Of a DNA stretch of 64,000 bases, positions 1 to 9,205 are shown piece after piece. Positions within the stretch are counted from its first letter, which is position 1. Each line of letters begins with the position of its first letter. A program made the translations under genes and the position numbers. The stretch spans positions 1 to 64,000 of the forward strand of contig NZ_BJFL01000019.1 of assembly GCF_005405885.1 (NCBI RefSeq). Direction: 5' to 3'. Under the pieces are notes generated by a model. That model was given only the letters and a program-made list of their open reading frames with translations, did not search any database and was not told the DNA's origin. Origin of the DNA: Gandjariella thermophila (lineage in GTDB: Bacteria > Actinomycetota > Actinomycetes > Mycobacteriales > Pseudonocardiaceae).

Positions 1-12
1 CCATGATGGCAG

Positions 13-80
13 GGCAGGCACGGTCTCTCCTGTGATCACGAAGCGTCAGCAACTTCATGATCACCGAGCCCGTGCCTGTG
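13..80. repeat. Nested inverted repeat at left window edge
   Basis: Two nested inverted repeats share one axis. The outer arms are CAGGCACGG (15-23) and CCGTGCCTG (70-78). The inner arms are GTGATCACGAAG (32-43) and CTTCATGATCAC (53-64), with one mismatch and a 9-nt loop. It may be the end of an insertion sequence or the terminator of a gene left of the window; no transposase is in view to decide. Confidence 0.45.
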
Positions 81-360
81 CCACATCCGGGGTCAGCGCA
101 CCACTCCAATCTGCGCGACCTCTAAGCCGACCGGCGCGGCAGCAATTTCCCTTTGGGCGTCCAGTGTCGACAGCAACCACCACGCCAACCGCCACCAACC
201 ACCACTCCAGCCCAGCCACGCCAACCGCCGGCCGACTCCCACGCACCCGCCAGCGGCGTCCACGGCGCCGGTCGACCATCAGCGCCAACCTTGGGCGTGA
301 CCAACGCCGCTGTCGCCCGTTATCTGAAACAGGTTCTCGTTCGAGACTTGGGGCTGATGC
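81..360. other. Non-coding stretch upstream of the CocE/NonD hydrolase gene
   Basis: The stretch is rich in C-runs and ACC/CAC repeats around 165-260. I see no ORF with convincing codon usage and no recognisable RNA. It presumably holds the promoter of the hydrolase gene starting at 361, but no clear -35/-10 pair could be picked. Confidence 0.4.
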
Positions 361-2223
361 ATGGGCCGTCTTGGGGTGATCGCAGTGCGTGCGACCGCAC
401 TTCGCGCGGTGATGTTCCGATTGGCGCTGGTACTCGGCATCGTGGCCACCACGATCGGTGCCGTGCCGGCCGACGCCGCGTCGGACGTCGGCGTGCGGCC
501 GGCGACGTACGGCGTCGCGGTCGACAAGGACGTCCCGATCACGATGTCCGACGGCGTCGTCCTGGACGCCGACGTGCTGCGGCCGGCGCTCGCGGACGGC
601 AGCCCGGCCCCCGGGCGGTTCCCGGTGATCCTCACCCAAACGCCGTACAACAAGAACCTTCCCGGCACCAACTTCCGCGACGACTTCCTGATCACGCGCG
701 GCTACGTGCAGGTCATCGTGGACGTCCGGGGCACAGGTGGTTCGCAGGGCACCTGGGACTCCTTCGGCAGCCGCGAGCAACGCGACGGCTACGAACTGGT
801 GCGCTGGGTGGCGAGCGTGCCGCCGTGGAGCGACGGGCGCGTCGCCACCTACGGCATCTCCTACGGTGCGATCAACCAGTTCTTCACCGCCGCGCAGCAG
901 CCCCCGGGCCTGAAGGCCGCCTTCCCCATCGTTCCGGCCGGCGACGTGTACCGGGACGTGTCCATGTCCGGCGGTCAGCCGGACTCCGGGTTCATCCCGC
1001 TGTGGCTCGGCCTGGTCACCGGCGCCGGCCTTGTCCCGCCGGCCTACACCGCGCAGGACCCGGTGCGTGCCACCGGCGTGCTGTCCGGTCACCTCAGCGG
1101 CGCCGGCGCATTCCAGCTTCCCACCATGCTCAACACGCTCAGCGGCGACGACCTGGCCTACGACGGCCCGTTCTACCGGCTGCGGTCGCCGCTGGAGGTG
1201 GTCGACAAGGTGCGGGTGCCCACCTTTGTGGTCGGCGGCTGGTACGACCTGTTCCAGCGGAGCGAGCCGCTGCTGTTCCAGCGCCTGCAACGCGACGGTG
1301 TGCCGGCCCGGCTGCTGATGGGACCGTGGGAACACGCGCAGACGGTCAACCCGCCGGGACTGCCGGCACCGGGGATACCGAGCCTGGACGCGGCCGCGCT
1401 GCGCTGGTTCGACCACTACGTCCGCGGCGTGCCCGACCCGACCCTGGACCGGGACATCGCCCCGGTGACGTACCAGGAGCTGGGCAGCGGTCGGTGGCGC
1501 ACCGCGCGACACTGGCTTGACACCGACGTGCACGCGCGGACCCTGCAACTGGACGGCCCCGCCACCCCGGCGGCGCCCGGTTCGATGACCACCGGCACGG
1601 CCGGCCACCCCGACCCGGACCGGGTGCTGCCCGTCCCGGTGAGCGGGCTGTGCACGCGCAGCGCCTCGCAGTGGACCGGCGGGGTCCTCGCGCTCGCGCT
1701 CGGCGACACCCCGTGCGCGCAGGACCAGGCGGCGGACGACGCGACCGGCACCTCCTACGAGATCCCGGTGACCCGGCCGCTGCACCTGCTCGGCCCGGTC
1801 GCCGCGAACCTGTTCGTCGCCACCACCGCCCGGGACGGCATGATCGCCGCGCGGCTCGAGGACGTCGCCCCGGACGGCTCGGTCCGGCAGCTCACCGGCG
1901 GCTGGCAGGTGCTCTCGCTGCGCGCCCTCGACGCCGGGCGGTCCGTCACCCGGGACGGCCACATCGTGCAGCCCTACCACCCGTTCACCAGGGACTCGGC
2001 CCAGCCGATGTCACCGGGCCAGGCGGCCGAGGTGTGGGTGGAGCTGTTCCCCACCGGCGCGGACGTGCAACCGGGCCACCGACTCCGGGTGACCTTCCAG
2101 TCCTTCGACACCCCGCACCTGGCGCCGACGCTGCCGCAACTCGCCGGCACCATCGGTGGGGTGATCTCCATCTACCACGACGCCGCGCGCCCGTCCCAGA
2201 TCGTGCTGCCGGTTCGGGACTGA
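361..2223 (+). CDS. Secreted CocE/NonD-family (S15-type) hydrolase
   Basis: A 620-aa alpha/beta hydrolase of the X-Pro dipeptidyl-peptidase/cocaine esterase (CocE/NonD) family, expected to hydrolyse an ester or acyl bond; the substrate is not predictable. The first ~40 residues form a signal peptide (hydrophobic stretch about 18-33, ending near ADAAS), so the enzyme should be exported. The triad is visible: nucleophile Ser167 in GISYG, Asp296 in GGWYD and His325 in GPWEH. The C-terminal third (from about 380) matches the jelly-roll domain typical of the family. The start at 361 has a weak GGGG-type ribosome site; ATG at 412 is an alternative that would still leave a signal peptide. It converges on the PaaX-family gene, 10 bp away. 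Confidence 0.85.
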   Translation: MGRLGVIAVRATALRAVMFRLALVLGIVATTIGAVPADAASDVGVRPATYGVAVDKDVPITMSDGVVLDADVLRPALADGSPAPGRFPVILTQTPYNKNLPGTNFRDDFLITRGYVQVIVDVRGTGGSQGTWDSFGSREQRDGYELVRWVASVPPWSDGRVATYGISYGAINQFFTAAQQPPGLKAAFPIVPAGDVYRDVSMSGGQPDSGFIPLWLGLVTGAGLVPPAYTAQDPVRATGVLSGHLSGAGAFQLPTMLNTLSGDDLAYDGPFYRLRSPLEVVDKVRVPTFVVGGWYDLFQRSEPLLFQRLQRDGVPARLLMGPWEHAQTVNPPGLPAPGIPSLDAAALRWFDHYVRGVPDPTLDRDIAPVTYQELGSGRWRTARHWLDTDVHARTLQLDGPATPAAPGSMTTGTAGHPDPDRVLPVPVSGLCTRSASQWTGGVLALALGDTPCAQDQAADDATGTSYEIPVTRPLHLLGPVAANLFVATTARDGMIAARLEDVAPDGSVRQLTGGWQVLSLRALDAGRSVTRDGHIVQPYHPFTRDSAQPMSPGQAAEVWVELFPTGADVQPGHRLRVTFQSFDTPHLAPTLPQLAGTIGGVISIYHDAARPSQIVLPVRD

Positions 2224-2233
2224 CTGCCCGGAC

Positions 2234-3091
2234 TCACCCGAGCCGGGCCAGGTTGACGTGCCGGCGCGCCGGCACGGTGAGCCGCCGGTCGATGGACGCG
2301 AAAAGCTCGGCGGCCAGGCTGCCGTTCCAGTTCTTCGGCAGCAGCTCTCGGGGTAGCCCTGGATCGGCGTACGGCAGCAGCCGCCATTCGGTGTGCATGC
2401 GGACGATGTCGGCGAACGCCTCCCGCTCCGGGATGGCCCGCCGGCGCGACCACCGCCGCCACACCGGCCGGTACCTGGCGAGAAAGTCCGCGTACGACTG
2501 CTGCAGGCCGTCGAGGTCCCACCACTCGGCGACCTTCGCCGGCAGTTCTACGAAGGACAGGTGGTCGGCGCGGAACAGTTCGACGTAGCCGCGCAGGCCG
2601 TGCCGGTCCAGCACGGCGGCGGTCTCCTGGTGCAGGTGCGCCGGGGCGATCCACACGCCCGGCGCGGCGGTGCCGAAACCCAGCCGGGTGAGCTGGGAGC
2701 GCAGCGTGTGCCGCTTGCCCCGCTCGGCCTCCGGCACCGAGAACACCGCCAGCAACCAGCCGTCCGCGACCGCGGGGCGCGACTGGTGCACGGCGCGCTG
2801 GTGACCGTCGTGCAGCAGCCGCCGTGCGCCGTCGGAGAGCTCGTATCCGGCCGCGCCACGCACCCGCCGGGCCTCCAGCAGCCCGCGCCGCTTCAACCGG
2901 GAGATCGACGAGCGCACCGCCGGCTCGTCCACGCCGAGGTCGGCGAGCAGGCGCACCAGGGAGGCCACCGGGAACCAGCCGTCCAACTGGTCGGCGAACA
3001 GCGCGCACACGGTGACGATGAGATGGCGCGGCTGGATACCCCTGCCGTCGACCACGTCCTCGGCCATGTCGGCGCCCGCCGTGCTCGTCAC
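2234..3091 (-). CDS. PaaX-family transcriptional regulator
   Basis: A 285-aa protein with an N-terminal winged helix (about 20-80; the region VDEPAVRSSISRLKRRGLLE is the usual PaaX recognition segment), followed by the PaaX central domain and the C-terminal region containing a WRRW-type segment. The family founder represses phenylacetyl-CoA catabolism genes in response to phenylacetyl-CoA, but no paa genes are present here, so the regulon is unknown. The GTG at 3091 has no good ribosome site; ATG at 3067 is possible. It is transcribed divergently from the RecD2-like helicase with a ~77-bp gap. Confidence 0.85.
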   Translation of the reverse strand: MTSTAGADMAEDVVDGRGIQPRHLIVTVCALFADQLDGWFPVASLVRLLADLGVDEPAVRSSISRLKRRGLLEARRVRGAAGYELSDGARRLLHDGHQRAVHQSRPAVADGWLLAVFSVPEAERGKRHTLRSQLTRLGFGTAAPGVWIAPAHLHQETAAVLDRHGLRGYVELFRADHLSFVELPAKVAEWWDLDGLQQSYADFLARYRPVWRRWSRRRAIPEREAFADIVRMHTEWRLLPYADPGLPRELLPKNWNGSLAAELFASIDRRLTVPARRHVNLARLG

Positions 3092-3168
3092 GAAGAAACG
3101 ATAGCCCGGCAGGGCCGGAAACCATGCCGGAAAAGCAACAACGCACTCCGATGACAGGAGCCGGTCCT

Positions 3169-5421
3169 ATGATCCGCGAGGTGACCGGTTCCGGACCGCC
3201 TCGGGGCGCGGTGCTCGACGCCGTGCTGGAGCGCATCACGTTCGCCAACGAGGAGACCGGCTACACCGTCGCCCGGGTGGACACCGGCCGGGGCGGTGAG
3301 CTGGTCACCGTGGTTGGCGCGTTACTCGGCGCCCAGCCCGGCGAGTCGCTGCGCATGCGCGGCCGGTGGAGTTCCCACCCGCAGTACGGCCGGCAGTTCC
3401 TGGTCGAGGACTACACCACCGTGCTGCCGGCCACGGTGCAGGGCATCCGCCGCTACCTCGGCTCCGGGCTGATCAAGGGCATCGGCCCGAAACTCGCCGA
3501 GAAGATCGTCGACCATTTCGGGGTGGACGCGCTCGACGTCATCGAGCAGGCGCCGGAACGGCTGATCGAGGTGCCCAAGCTCGGCCCGAAGCGCACCAAG
3601 CTGATCGCCGACGCCTGGGAAGAGCAGAAGGCCATCAAGGAGGTGATGGTCTTCCTGCAGGGCGTCGGGGTGTCCACCTCGCTGGCCGTGCGGATCTACA
3701 AGCAGTACCGGGACGCGGCCATCGACGTGGTCAAGACCGAGCCGTACCGGCTGGCCAGCGACGTGTGGGGGATCGGCTTCCGCACCGCGGACACCATCGC
3801 CAAGGCGGTCGGCATCCCGCACGACAGCCCGCAGCGGATCAAGGCCGGCCTCCAGTTCACCCTGTCCGAGGCGGCCGGCGACGGGAACTGCTTCCTGCCC
3901 GAGCAGCGGCTGATCGCCGACGCCATCAAGATCCTCCAGGTGGACGCCGGCGCTGTGATCGACTGCCTGGCCGAGCTGGTCGCCGAGGAGGGCGTGGTCC
4001 GCGAGGAGATCCCCGGCGAGGACGCCGAGGAACCCACCGCCGCGATCTACCTGCTGCCGTTCCACCGCGCCGAGGTGTCGCTGGCCAACCAGTTGCTGCG
4101 GCTGCTGCACGCGGACACCGACCGGATGCCCGCCTTCGCGGGCGTCGACTGGGACCGCGCGCTGGCCTGGCTGCACCAGCGCACCGGCGCGGAGCTGGCC
4201 CCGGAGCAGGAGAAGGCGGTGAAGCTGGCGCTCACCGAGCGGGTCGCGGTGCTCACCGGCGGCCCTGGCTGCGGCAAGAGCTTCACCGTGCGCTCGATCA
4301 TCACCCTGGCCCTGGCCAAGCGGGCGAAGGTGGTGCTCGCCGCGCCCACCGGGCGGGCGGCGAAGCGGCTCACCGAGCTGACCGGGCACGAGGCGGCCAC
4401 CGTGCACCGCCTGCTGGAACTGAAACCCGGCGGCGACGCGGCGTACGACCGGGACCGCCCGCTGGACGCCGACCTCGTCGTCGTGGACGAGGCGTCCATG
4501 CTGGACCTGCTGCTGGCCAACAAGCTGGCCAAGGCTGTGCCGCCGGGCGCGCACCTGCTGCTGGTCGGCGACGTCGACCAGCTACCCTCGGTGGGCGCCG
4601 GCGAGGTGCTGCGCGATCTGCTGGCCGACGGCTCCCCCATCCCCCGGGTCCGGTTGACGCACATCTTCCGCCAGGCCCAGGAGTCCGGGGTGGTCACCAA
4701 CGCGCACCGGATCAACTCCGGCGAGTACCCGCTCACCCGGGGCCTGCCGGACTTCTTCCTGTTCCCCGTCGAGGACGCCGAGCCGACCGCGGAGCTGACC
4801 GTGGACGTGGTGGCCCGGCGGATCCCCCGGAAGTTCGGCCTGAACCCGCGCACCGACGTGCAGGTGCTGGTGCCGCAGCACCGCGGCCCGGCCGGCGCCG
4901 GTGCACTGAACAACCTGCTGCAGGAGGCGCTCACCCCGGCGAAGCCGGACGCGCCGGAACGCCGGTTCGGCGGGCGGGTGTTCCGGGTCGGCGACAAGGT
5001 CGTCCAGATCCGCAACAACTACGACAAGGGCCGGAACGGCGTGTTCAACGGCACCCTGGGCGTGGTGACCGGGCTGAGCCCGGAGGACCAGCGGCTCACC
5101 GTGCGCACCGACGAGGACGAGGACGTCGACTACGACTTCGCCGAGCTGGACGAGCTGACCCACGCCTACGCGCTGACCATCCACCGCTCGCAGGGCAGCG
5201 AGTACCCCTGCGTGGTCATCCCGATCACCACCAGCGCGTGGATGATGCTGCAACGCAACCTGCTCTACACCGCGGTGACCCGGGCGAAGAAGCTGGTCGT
5301 GCTGGTCGGCTCGCGGAGGGCCATCGGCCAGGCGGTGCGGACCGTCGGCGCCGGCCGCCGCCACACGGCGCTCGATCTGCGGCTGGCCCGGGTGATGACG
5401 AACACGGGAAGCACCCGGTGA
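3169..5421 (+). CDS. recD2: RecD2-like SF1 DNA helicase
   Basis: A 750-aa ATP-dependent 5'-3' helicase of the RecD2/TraA group (single-subunit RecD-like, not part of RecBCD). Domain order: N-terminal OB-like domain (about 12-80), helix-hairpin-helix repeats (about 85-200), then the RecA-like motor. Walker A is GGPGCGKS with Lys370, Walker B is VVVDEA with Asp440/Glu441, motif III is GDVDQLPSVG, and the C-terminal motif is THAYALTIHRSQGSEY. Start choice: the frame is open from 3124, but ATG at 3169 has AGGAG 8 nt upstream (3156-3160), whereas earlier ATGs lack a site. It stands alone, 21 bp before pptH. Confidence 0.9.
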   Translation: MIREVTGSGPPRGAVLDAVLERITFANEETGYTVARVDTGRGGELVTVVGALLGAQPGESLRMRGRWSSHPQYGRQFLVEDYTTVLPATVQGIRRYLGSGLIKGIGPKLAEKIVDHFGVDALDVIEQAPERLIEVPKLGPKRTKLIADAWEEQKAIKEVMVFLQGVGVSTSLAVRIYKQYRDAAIDVVKTEPYRLASDVWGIGFRTADTIAKAVGIPHDSPQRIKAGLQFTLSEAAGDGNCFLPEQRLIADAIKILQVDAGAVIDCLAELVAEEGVVREEIPGEDAEEPTAAIYLLPFHRAEVSLANQLLRLLHADTDRMPAFAGVDWDRALAWLHQRTGAELAPEQEKAVKLALTERVAVLTGGPGCGKSFTVRSIITLALAKRAKVVLAAPTGRAAKRLTELTGHEAATVHRLLELKPGGDAAYDRDRPLDADLVVVDEASMLDLLLANKLAKAVPPGAHLLLVGDVDQLPSVGAGEVLRDLLADGSPIPRVRLTHIFRQAQESGVVTNAHRINSGEYPLTRGLPDFFLFPVEDAEPTAELTVDVVARRIPRKFGLNPRTDVQVLVPQHRGPAGAGALNNLLQEALTPAKPDAPERRFGGRVFRVGDKVVQIRNNYDKGRNGVFNGTLGVVTGLSPEDQRLTVRTDEDEDVDYDFAELDELTHAYALTIHRSQGSEYPCVVIPITTSAWMMLQRNLLYTAVTRAKKLVVLVGSRRAIGQAVRTVGAGRRHTALDLRLARVMTNTGSTR

Positions 5422-5442
5422 TCGGCTGGTAGCGTCCGCCGC

Positions 5443-6294
5443 GTGGGCGCCGCCGCGGGAGGGAAGCTGCTGGCCACGAGTGACCTGCACGTGGCCCACC
5501 CGGACAACCGGAAGATCGTCGAGGAGCTGCGGCCGGAAACCGACGAGGACTGGCTGCTGGTGGCCGGTGACGTGGCGGAGAAGGTCGCGGACGTCGAGTG
5601 GGCGCTCGGCCTGCTCGCCGAGCGGTTCGCCACCGTGGTCTGGGTGCCCGGCAACCACGAGCTGTGGACCCCCAAGGCCGATCCGGTGACGCTGCGCGGC
5701 GAGCAGCGTTACCGGTACCTGGTGGCGACCTGCCGGCGGCTGGGCGTGCTCACCCCGGAGGACCCGTTCCGGGTGTGGCGGGGTGCCGGCGGGCCGGTCG
5801 TCATCGCCCCGCTGTTCGTGCTGTACGACTACACCTTCCGGCCGGAGGGCACGCGCACCAAGGAGGAGGCGCTGGCCCGCGCCTACGATGCGGGTGTGGT
5901 GTGCACCGACGAGTTCCTGCTGCACCCCGACCCCCACCCCAGCCGGGACGCCTGGTGCCGGGCCCGGGTCAAGGAGTCCGAGCGCCGGCTGGCCGAGCTG
6001 GACGGCGACCTGCCCGCCATCCTGGTCAACCACTGGCCGCTGGTCCGCGAGCCGACCCGCATTCTCCGCTACCCGGAGTTCGCCCAGTGGTGCGGCACCG
6101 AGCTGACCGCGGACTGGCACCGCCGGTACCGCTGTGCCGCCGTCGTGTACGGCCACCTGCACATCCCGCGCACCACCTACCACGACGGCGTCCGGTTCGA
6201 GGAGGTGTCCGTCGGCTACCCGCGGGAGTGGCGCAAGCGTGGCCTGCCGCGCGGCACGCTCCGCCAGATCCTGCCGTGCGGAGAGAACCGGTGA
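5443..6294 (+). CDS. pptH: Metallophosphoesterase, PptH-type phosphopantetheinyl hydrolase
   Basis: A 283-aa calcineurin-like phosphoesterase with all metal motifs: D14-L-H16, G42-D43, G70-N71-H72-E, an NHWP histidine, and G237-H238-L-H240. In Mycobacterium tuberculosis the neighbour of the phosphopantetheinyl transferase PptT is PptH, which removes phosphopantetheine from carrier proteins and so opposes PptT. The same order is seen here and the downstream pptT overlaps by 4 nt (GTGA), so the assignment rests mainly on synteny plus fold. The start is GTG; there is no closer in-frame ATG. Confidence 0.8.
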   Translation: MGAAAGGKLLATSDLHVAHPDNRKIVEELRPETDEDWLLVAGDVAEKVADVEWALGLLAERFATVVWVPGNHELWTPKADPVTLRGEQRYRYLVATCRRLGVLTPEDPFRVWRGAGGPVVIAPLFVLYDYTFRPEGTRTKEEALARAYDAGVVCTDEFLLHPDPHPSRDAWCRARVKESERRLAELDGDLPAILVNHWPLVREPTRILRYPEFAQWCGTELTADWHRRYRCAAVVYGHLHIPRTTYHDGVRFEEVSVGYPREWRKRGLPRGTLRQILPCGENR

Positions 6295-6959
6295 TCGAGG
6301 AGCTGCTGCCGGAGCGGGTCGCGGCCGCCGAGGCGACCACCGACCCGACCGACGCCGTGCTCTTCCCCGAGGAGGAGGCGCTGCTGGCCCGGTCGGTGGA
6401 GAAGCGGCGGCGGGAGTTCACCACCGGCCGGGTGTGCGCCCGCCGCGCGCTGGCCCAGTTCGGTGTGCCGGCCGTCCCGATCCTGCGCGGGCCGAAGGGC
6501 GAGCCGCGGTGGCCGGACGGGATCGTCGGCAGCATCACGCACTGCGCCGGCTACCGGGCCGCCGTCGCCGCCCGGGTCACCGACCTGGCCAGCGTCGGCA
6601 TCGACGCCGAACCGCACGGCCCGCTCCCGGACGGCGTGCTGGGCGCCGTCTCGCTCGCCGAGGAACGCTCCCAGCTCGCCGAACTCGACCGGGCCGAGCC
6701 GGAGACGCCCTGGGACCGTCTGCTGTTCTGCGCGAAGGAGTCGGTCTACAAGGCGTGGTTCCCGCTGGCCGGGCGCTGGCTCGGCTTCGAGGACGCGGCC
6801 GTCACGATCCACCCGGACACGCGCACCTTCGAGGCGAAGCTGCTGGTGCCCGGGCCGGTGCTGGCCGGCCGCCCGCTCACCGGGTTCACCGGCCGCTGGC
6901 TGGTCCGCGACGGCCTGGTGCTGGCCGCCATCGCCGTGCCGGCCCGGCCGACGGGTTAG
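6291..6959 (+). CDS. pptT: 4'-phosphopantetheinyl transferase (PptT/Sfp type)
   Basis: A 222-aa transferase that moves 4'-phosphopantetheine from CoA to a conserved serine of acyl or peptidyl carrier proteins (fatty acid, polyketide and non-ribosomal peptide synthases). Sfp-type Mg/CoA motifs are present: GIDAEPHG with Asp105 and Glu107, and FCAKESVYK with Lys149, Glu150 and Lys154. The start is GTG at 6291, overlapping the pptH stop as GTGA, which suggests translational coupling of the opposing enzymes. Its TAG overlaps the stop of the convergent GerW-like gene by 4 nt. No PKS/NRPS genes adjoin it, so it looks like a housekeeping copy. Confidence 0.9.
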   Translation: MIEELLPERVAAAEATTDPTDAVLFPEEEALLARSVEKRRREFTTGRVCARRALAQFGVPAVPILRGPKGEPRWPDGIVGSITHCAGYRAAVAARVTDLASVGIDAEPHGPLPDGVLGAVSLAEERSQLAELDRAEPETPWDRLLFCAKESVYKAWFPLAGRWLGFEDAAVTIHPDTRTFEAKLLVPGPVLAGRPLTGFTGRWLVRDGLVLAAIAVPARPTG

Positions 6960-7306
6960 ATCCGGCGGGATTTCACCAGCATCCGGATGATCGTGCGCAG
7001 GACCAGTAGCGCGGCCACACTCGCCGCGGCACCGGCCAGGATCGCCCGGTTCACGTCGATGGCGGGCTGCCACGTCACCGTGCCGTCACGGACCACGAAC
7101 GCCCCGGTGGGGTGGGCGGACATGCCCAGGCCGGCGCCGAGGCCGTGGCCCTTCTCCTCCGGCTGCGCTCCCTCGCCGCCGCCACCGCCGCCGCCGATCT
7201 TGGCGGCCGGGATGATGGTCACCCCGTTCTCGCGGATGGGCTCGCCGTAGACCCGGTTCGTGGTCACCGCGTCCCGCGCGCGATCCAGGATCTCCTGAAC
7301 GTTCAC
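6956..7306 (-). CDS. GerW/YtfJ-family protein with C-terminal membrane anchor
   Basis: A 116-aa protein of the GerW (YtfJ) family, first known from Bacillus spores but common in non-endospore-forming actinomycetes. It shows the family core (VYGEPIRENGVTIIPAAKI, a seven-Gly run, then GAFVVRDGTVTWQPAIDVNR) and one hydrophobic segment near the C terminus (about 86-103) followed by basic residues, giving a single membrane anchor. GTG at 7306 is chosen because GGGAGGG lies 7 nt upstream; the ATG at 7345 lacks a site. Function in actinomycetes is not established. Confidence 0.75.
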   Translation of the reverse strand: MNVQEILDRARDAVTTNRVYGEPIRENGVTIIPAAKIGGGGGGGEGAQPEEKGHGLGAGLGMSAHPTGAFVVRDGTVTWQPAIDVNRAILAGAAASVAALLVLRTIIRMLVKSRRI

Positions 7307-7422
7307 CGCTTTTCCCTCCCAGTCGGGTCCGACCGCGGTCGTCACGGCCCTGGGTACCCGGGTGCCGGGCGGTCACACGCGCACCCCTGCGTGCCGCCCG
7401 GCCCGCTCCTACACTCGAAGCC

Positions 7423-9150
7423 ATGGCCCGGTCGAACGATGAGGTGGCGGGGCTGCTGCAGGAGTACGCCGACCTCATCTCGATCACCGGCGGGGACGCC
7501 TACAAGGCTCGCGCGTACGAGAAGGCCGCGCGCGCCGTCGCCGGCCACTACCAGGACGTCGCCCAGCTCGACGCCAAGGGGTTGCGGCAGATCCCGAACG
7601 TGGGCAGGTCGATCGCCGACAAGGTGGCCGAGTACCTGGCCAGCGGCAGCGTGCCGGAGATCGAGGAGCTGCGGGCCCGGATCCCGGCCGGGGTACGCCA
7701 GCTCATCGCCATTCCCACGCTCGGCCCGAAGAAGGCCAACGTGCTGTACCAGGAGCTGGGCATCTCGTCGGTGGAGGAACTGGTCGACGCGATCCACGCG
7801 GAGAAGCTGCGCGGCCTGAAGGGCTTCGGCACGAAGACCGAGGAGAACATCCTGCACGGCGTGCGGCTGATGCAGTCCGCCGGCGACCGGGTGCTGATCA
7901 ACGTGGCGCTGGAGCTGGCGGACGAACTGGTCGAGGAGCTTTCCGCGGTGACCGGTTGCGTGCGCTGCAGCTACGCCGGCTCGCTCCGCCGGTTCCGGGA
8001 GACCATCGGCGACGTCGACCTGCTCGCCGCGGCCGAGGACCCGGAGCCGCTGATGCGCACGGTCACCGAGCTGGACACCGTGGCCGAGGTGATCGCGCAC
8101 GGGCAGAAGAAGACCTCGGTGCGCACCCGCAGCGGGCTGCAGGTGGACGTGCGGGTGGTCGCGCCCGAGGCGTGGGGCGCGGCGCTGCAGTACTTCACCG
8201 GCTCGAAGGCGCACAACATCCGCACCCGGGAGATCGCCGTCCACCAGAAGCTGAAGCTCTCCGAGTACGGACTGTTCGATGTGGACTCGGGCGACCTGGT
8301 GGTGTCGCAGACCGAGGAGGAGGTCTACCGGCGGCTGGGCCTGCCGTGGATCCCGCCGACGCTGCGTGAGGACCGCGGCGAGGTCGAGGCGGCGCAGCGT
8401 GGCGAGCTGCCCGACCTCCTCACCGAGCAGGACATCAAGGGTGACCTGCACACGCACACCGATCTCACCGACGGCGTGTCCACGCTGGAGGAGATGGTCG
8501 AGGCGGCGGCGCGGCGCGGGTACTCCTACTACGCGATCACCGACCACGCCCCGAACCTGTACATGCAGCGCATGTCGGACGAGAAGATGCTGGCGCAGCG
8601 GGAGCGGGTGCGCGAGATGGACGGGAAGCACCGCCGCATGCGGCTGCTGCACGGCACCGAGTTGAACATCGACGCCGACGGCGAGGTGGACTGGCCGCCG
8701 GAGTTCCTGGCGGGGTTCGACCTCTGCGTGGCCTCCGTGCACTCGTACTTCACGCTGCCCCGGGAGCGGCAGACCCGGCGGCTGCTGAAAGCGATCGAGA
8801 ACCCGTACGTCAACATCATCGGTCACCCGCTGGCAAGGCAGATCGGTCGGCGGCCGGAGATCGACGTGGACCTCGACGCGGTCTTCGAGGCGTGTGCCCG
8901 CACCGGCACCGCGCTGGAGGTGAACTCCTTCGCCGACCGGCTCGACCTGCGGGACGAACACATCATGCACGCCAGGCGGTACGGGGTGAAGTTCGCCATC
9001 GACAGCGACTCGCACTCCACGGTGCACCTGGGGTACCTGCGCTACGGCGTGGGCACCGCCCAGCGCGGCTGGCTGACCGCGGCCGAGGTGATCAACACCT
9101 GGCCGCTGACCAAGCTGCGCGCCTTCGTCAGGGCCAAGCGGCCCCGCTAG
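7423..9150 (+). CDS. polX: Family X DNA polymerase with PHP domain (PolX)
   Basis: A 575-aa bacterial PolX. Order: helix-hairpin-helix 8-kDa-like domain (about 1-150), nucleotidyl-transferase palm, and C-terminal PHP phosphoesterase domain. Catalytic residues are visible: G186-S187 of GSLRR, Asp197 and Asp199 in IGDVDLL, and Asp242. The PHP signature is D341-L-H343-T-H345, followed by ITDHAP and the SDSHS motif near 528. Proteins of this type act in base-excision/gap-filling repair with 3'-5' exonuclease activity from the PHP domain. Length is standard (~570 aa). Monocistronic. Confidence 0.92.
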   Translation: MARSNDEVAGLLQEYADLISITGGDAYKARAYEKAARAVAGHYQDVAQLDAKGLRQIPNVGRSIADKVAEYLASGSVPEIEELRARIPAGVRQLIAIPTLGPKKANVLYQELGISSVEELVDAIHAEKLRGLKGFGTKTEENILHGVRLMQSAGDRVLINVALELADELVEELSAVTGCVRCSYAGSLRRFRETIGDVDLLAAAEDPEPLMRTVTELDTVAEVIAHGQKKTSVRTRSGLQVDVRVVAPEAWGAALQYFTGSKAHNIRTREIAVHQKLKLSEYGLFDVDSGDLVVSQTEEEVYRRLGLPWIPPTLREDRGEVEAAQRGELPDLLTEQDIKGDLHTHTDLTDGVSTLEEMVEAAARRGYSYYAITDHAPNLYMQRMSDEKMLAQRERVREMDGKHRRMRLLHGTELNIDADGEVDWPPEFLAGFDLCVASVHSYFTLPRERQTRRLLKAIENPYVNIIGHPLARQIGRRPEIDVDLDAVFEACARTGTALEVNSFADRLDLRDEHIMHARRYGVKFAIDSDSHSTVHLGYLRYGVGTAQRGWLTAAEVINTWPLTKLRAFVRAKRPR

Positions 9151-9205
9151 TTGCCCGGCCGCCGCGCTGGCCGCGGGCGGTCCCGCTGGTTGGCGGGCGA
9201 CCCGG

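Noticed and set aside
6291-6959. pptT as a marker of a polyketide or non-ribosomal peptide cluster
   Set aside because: No synthase genes adjoin it and the pptH-pptT pair is a housekeeping arrangement.
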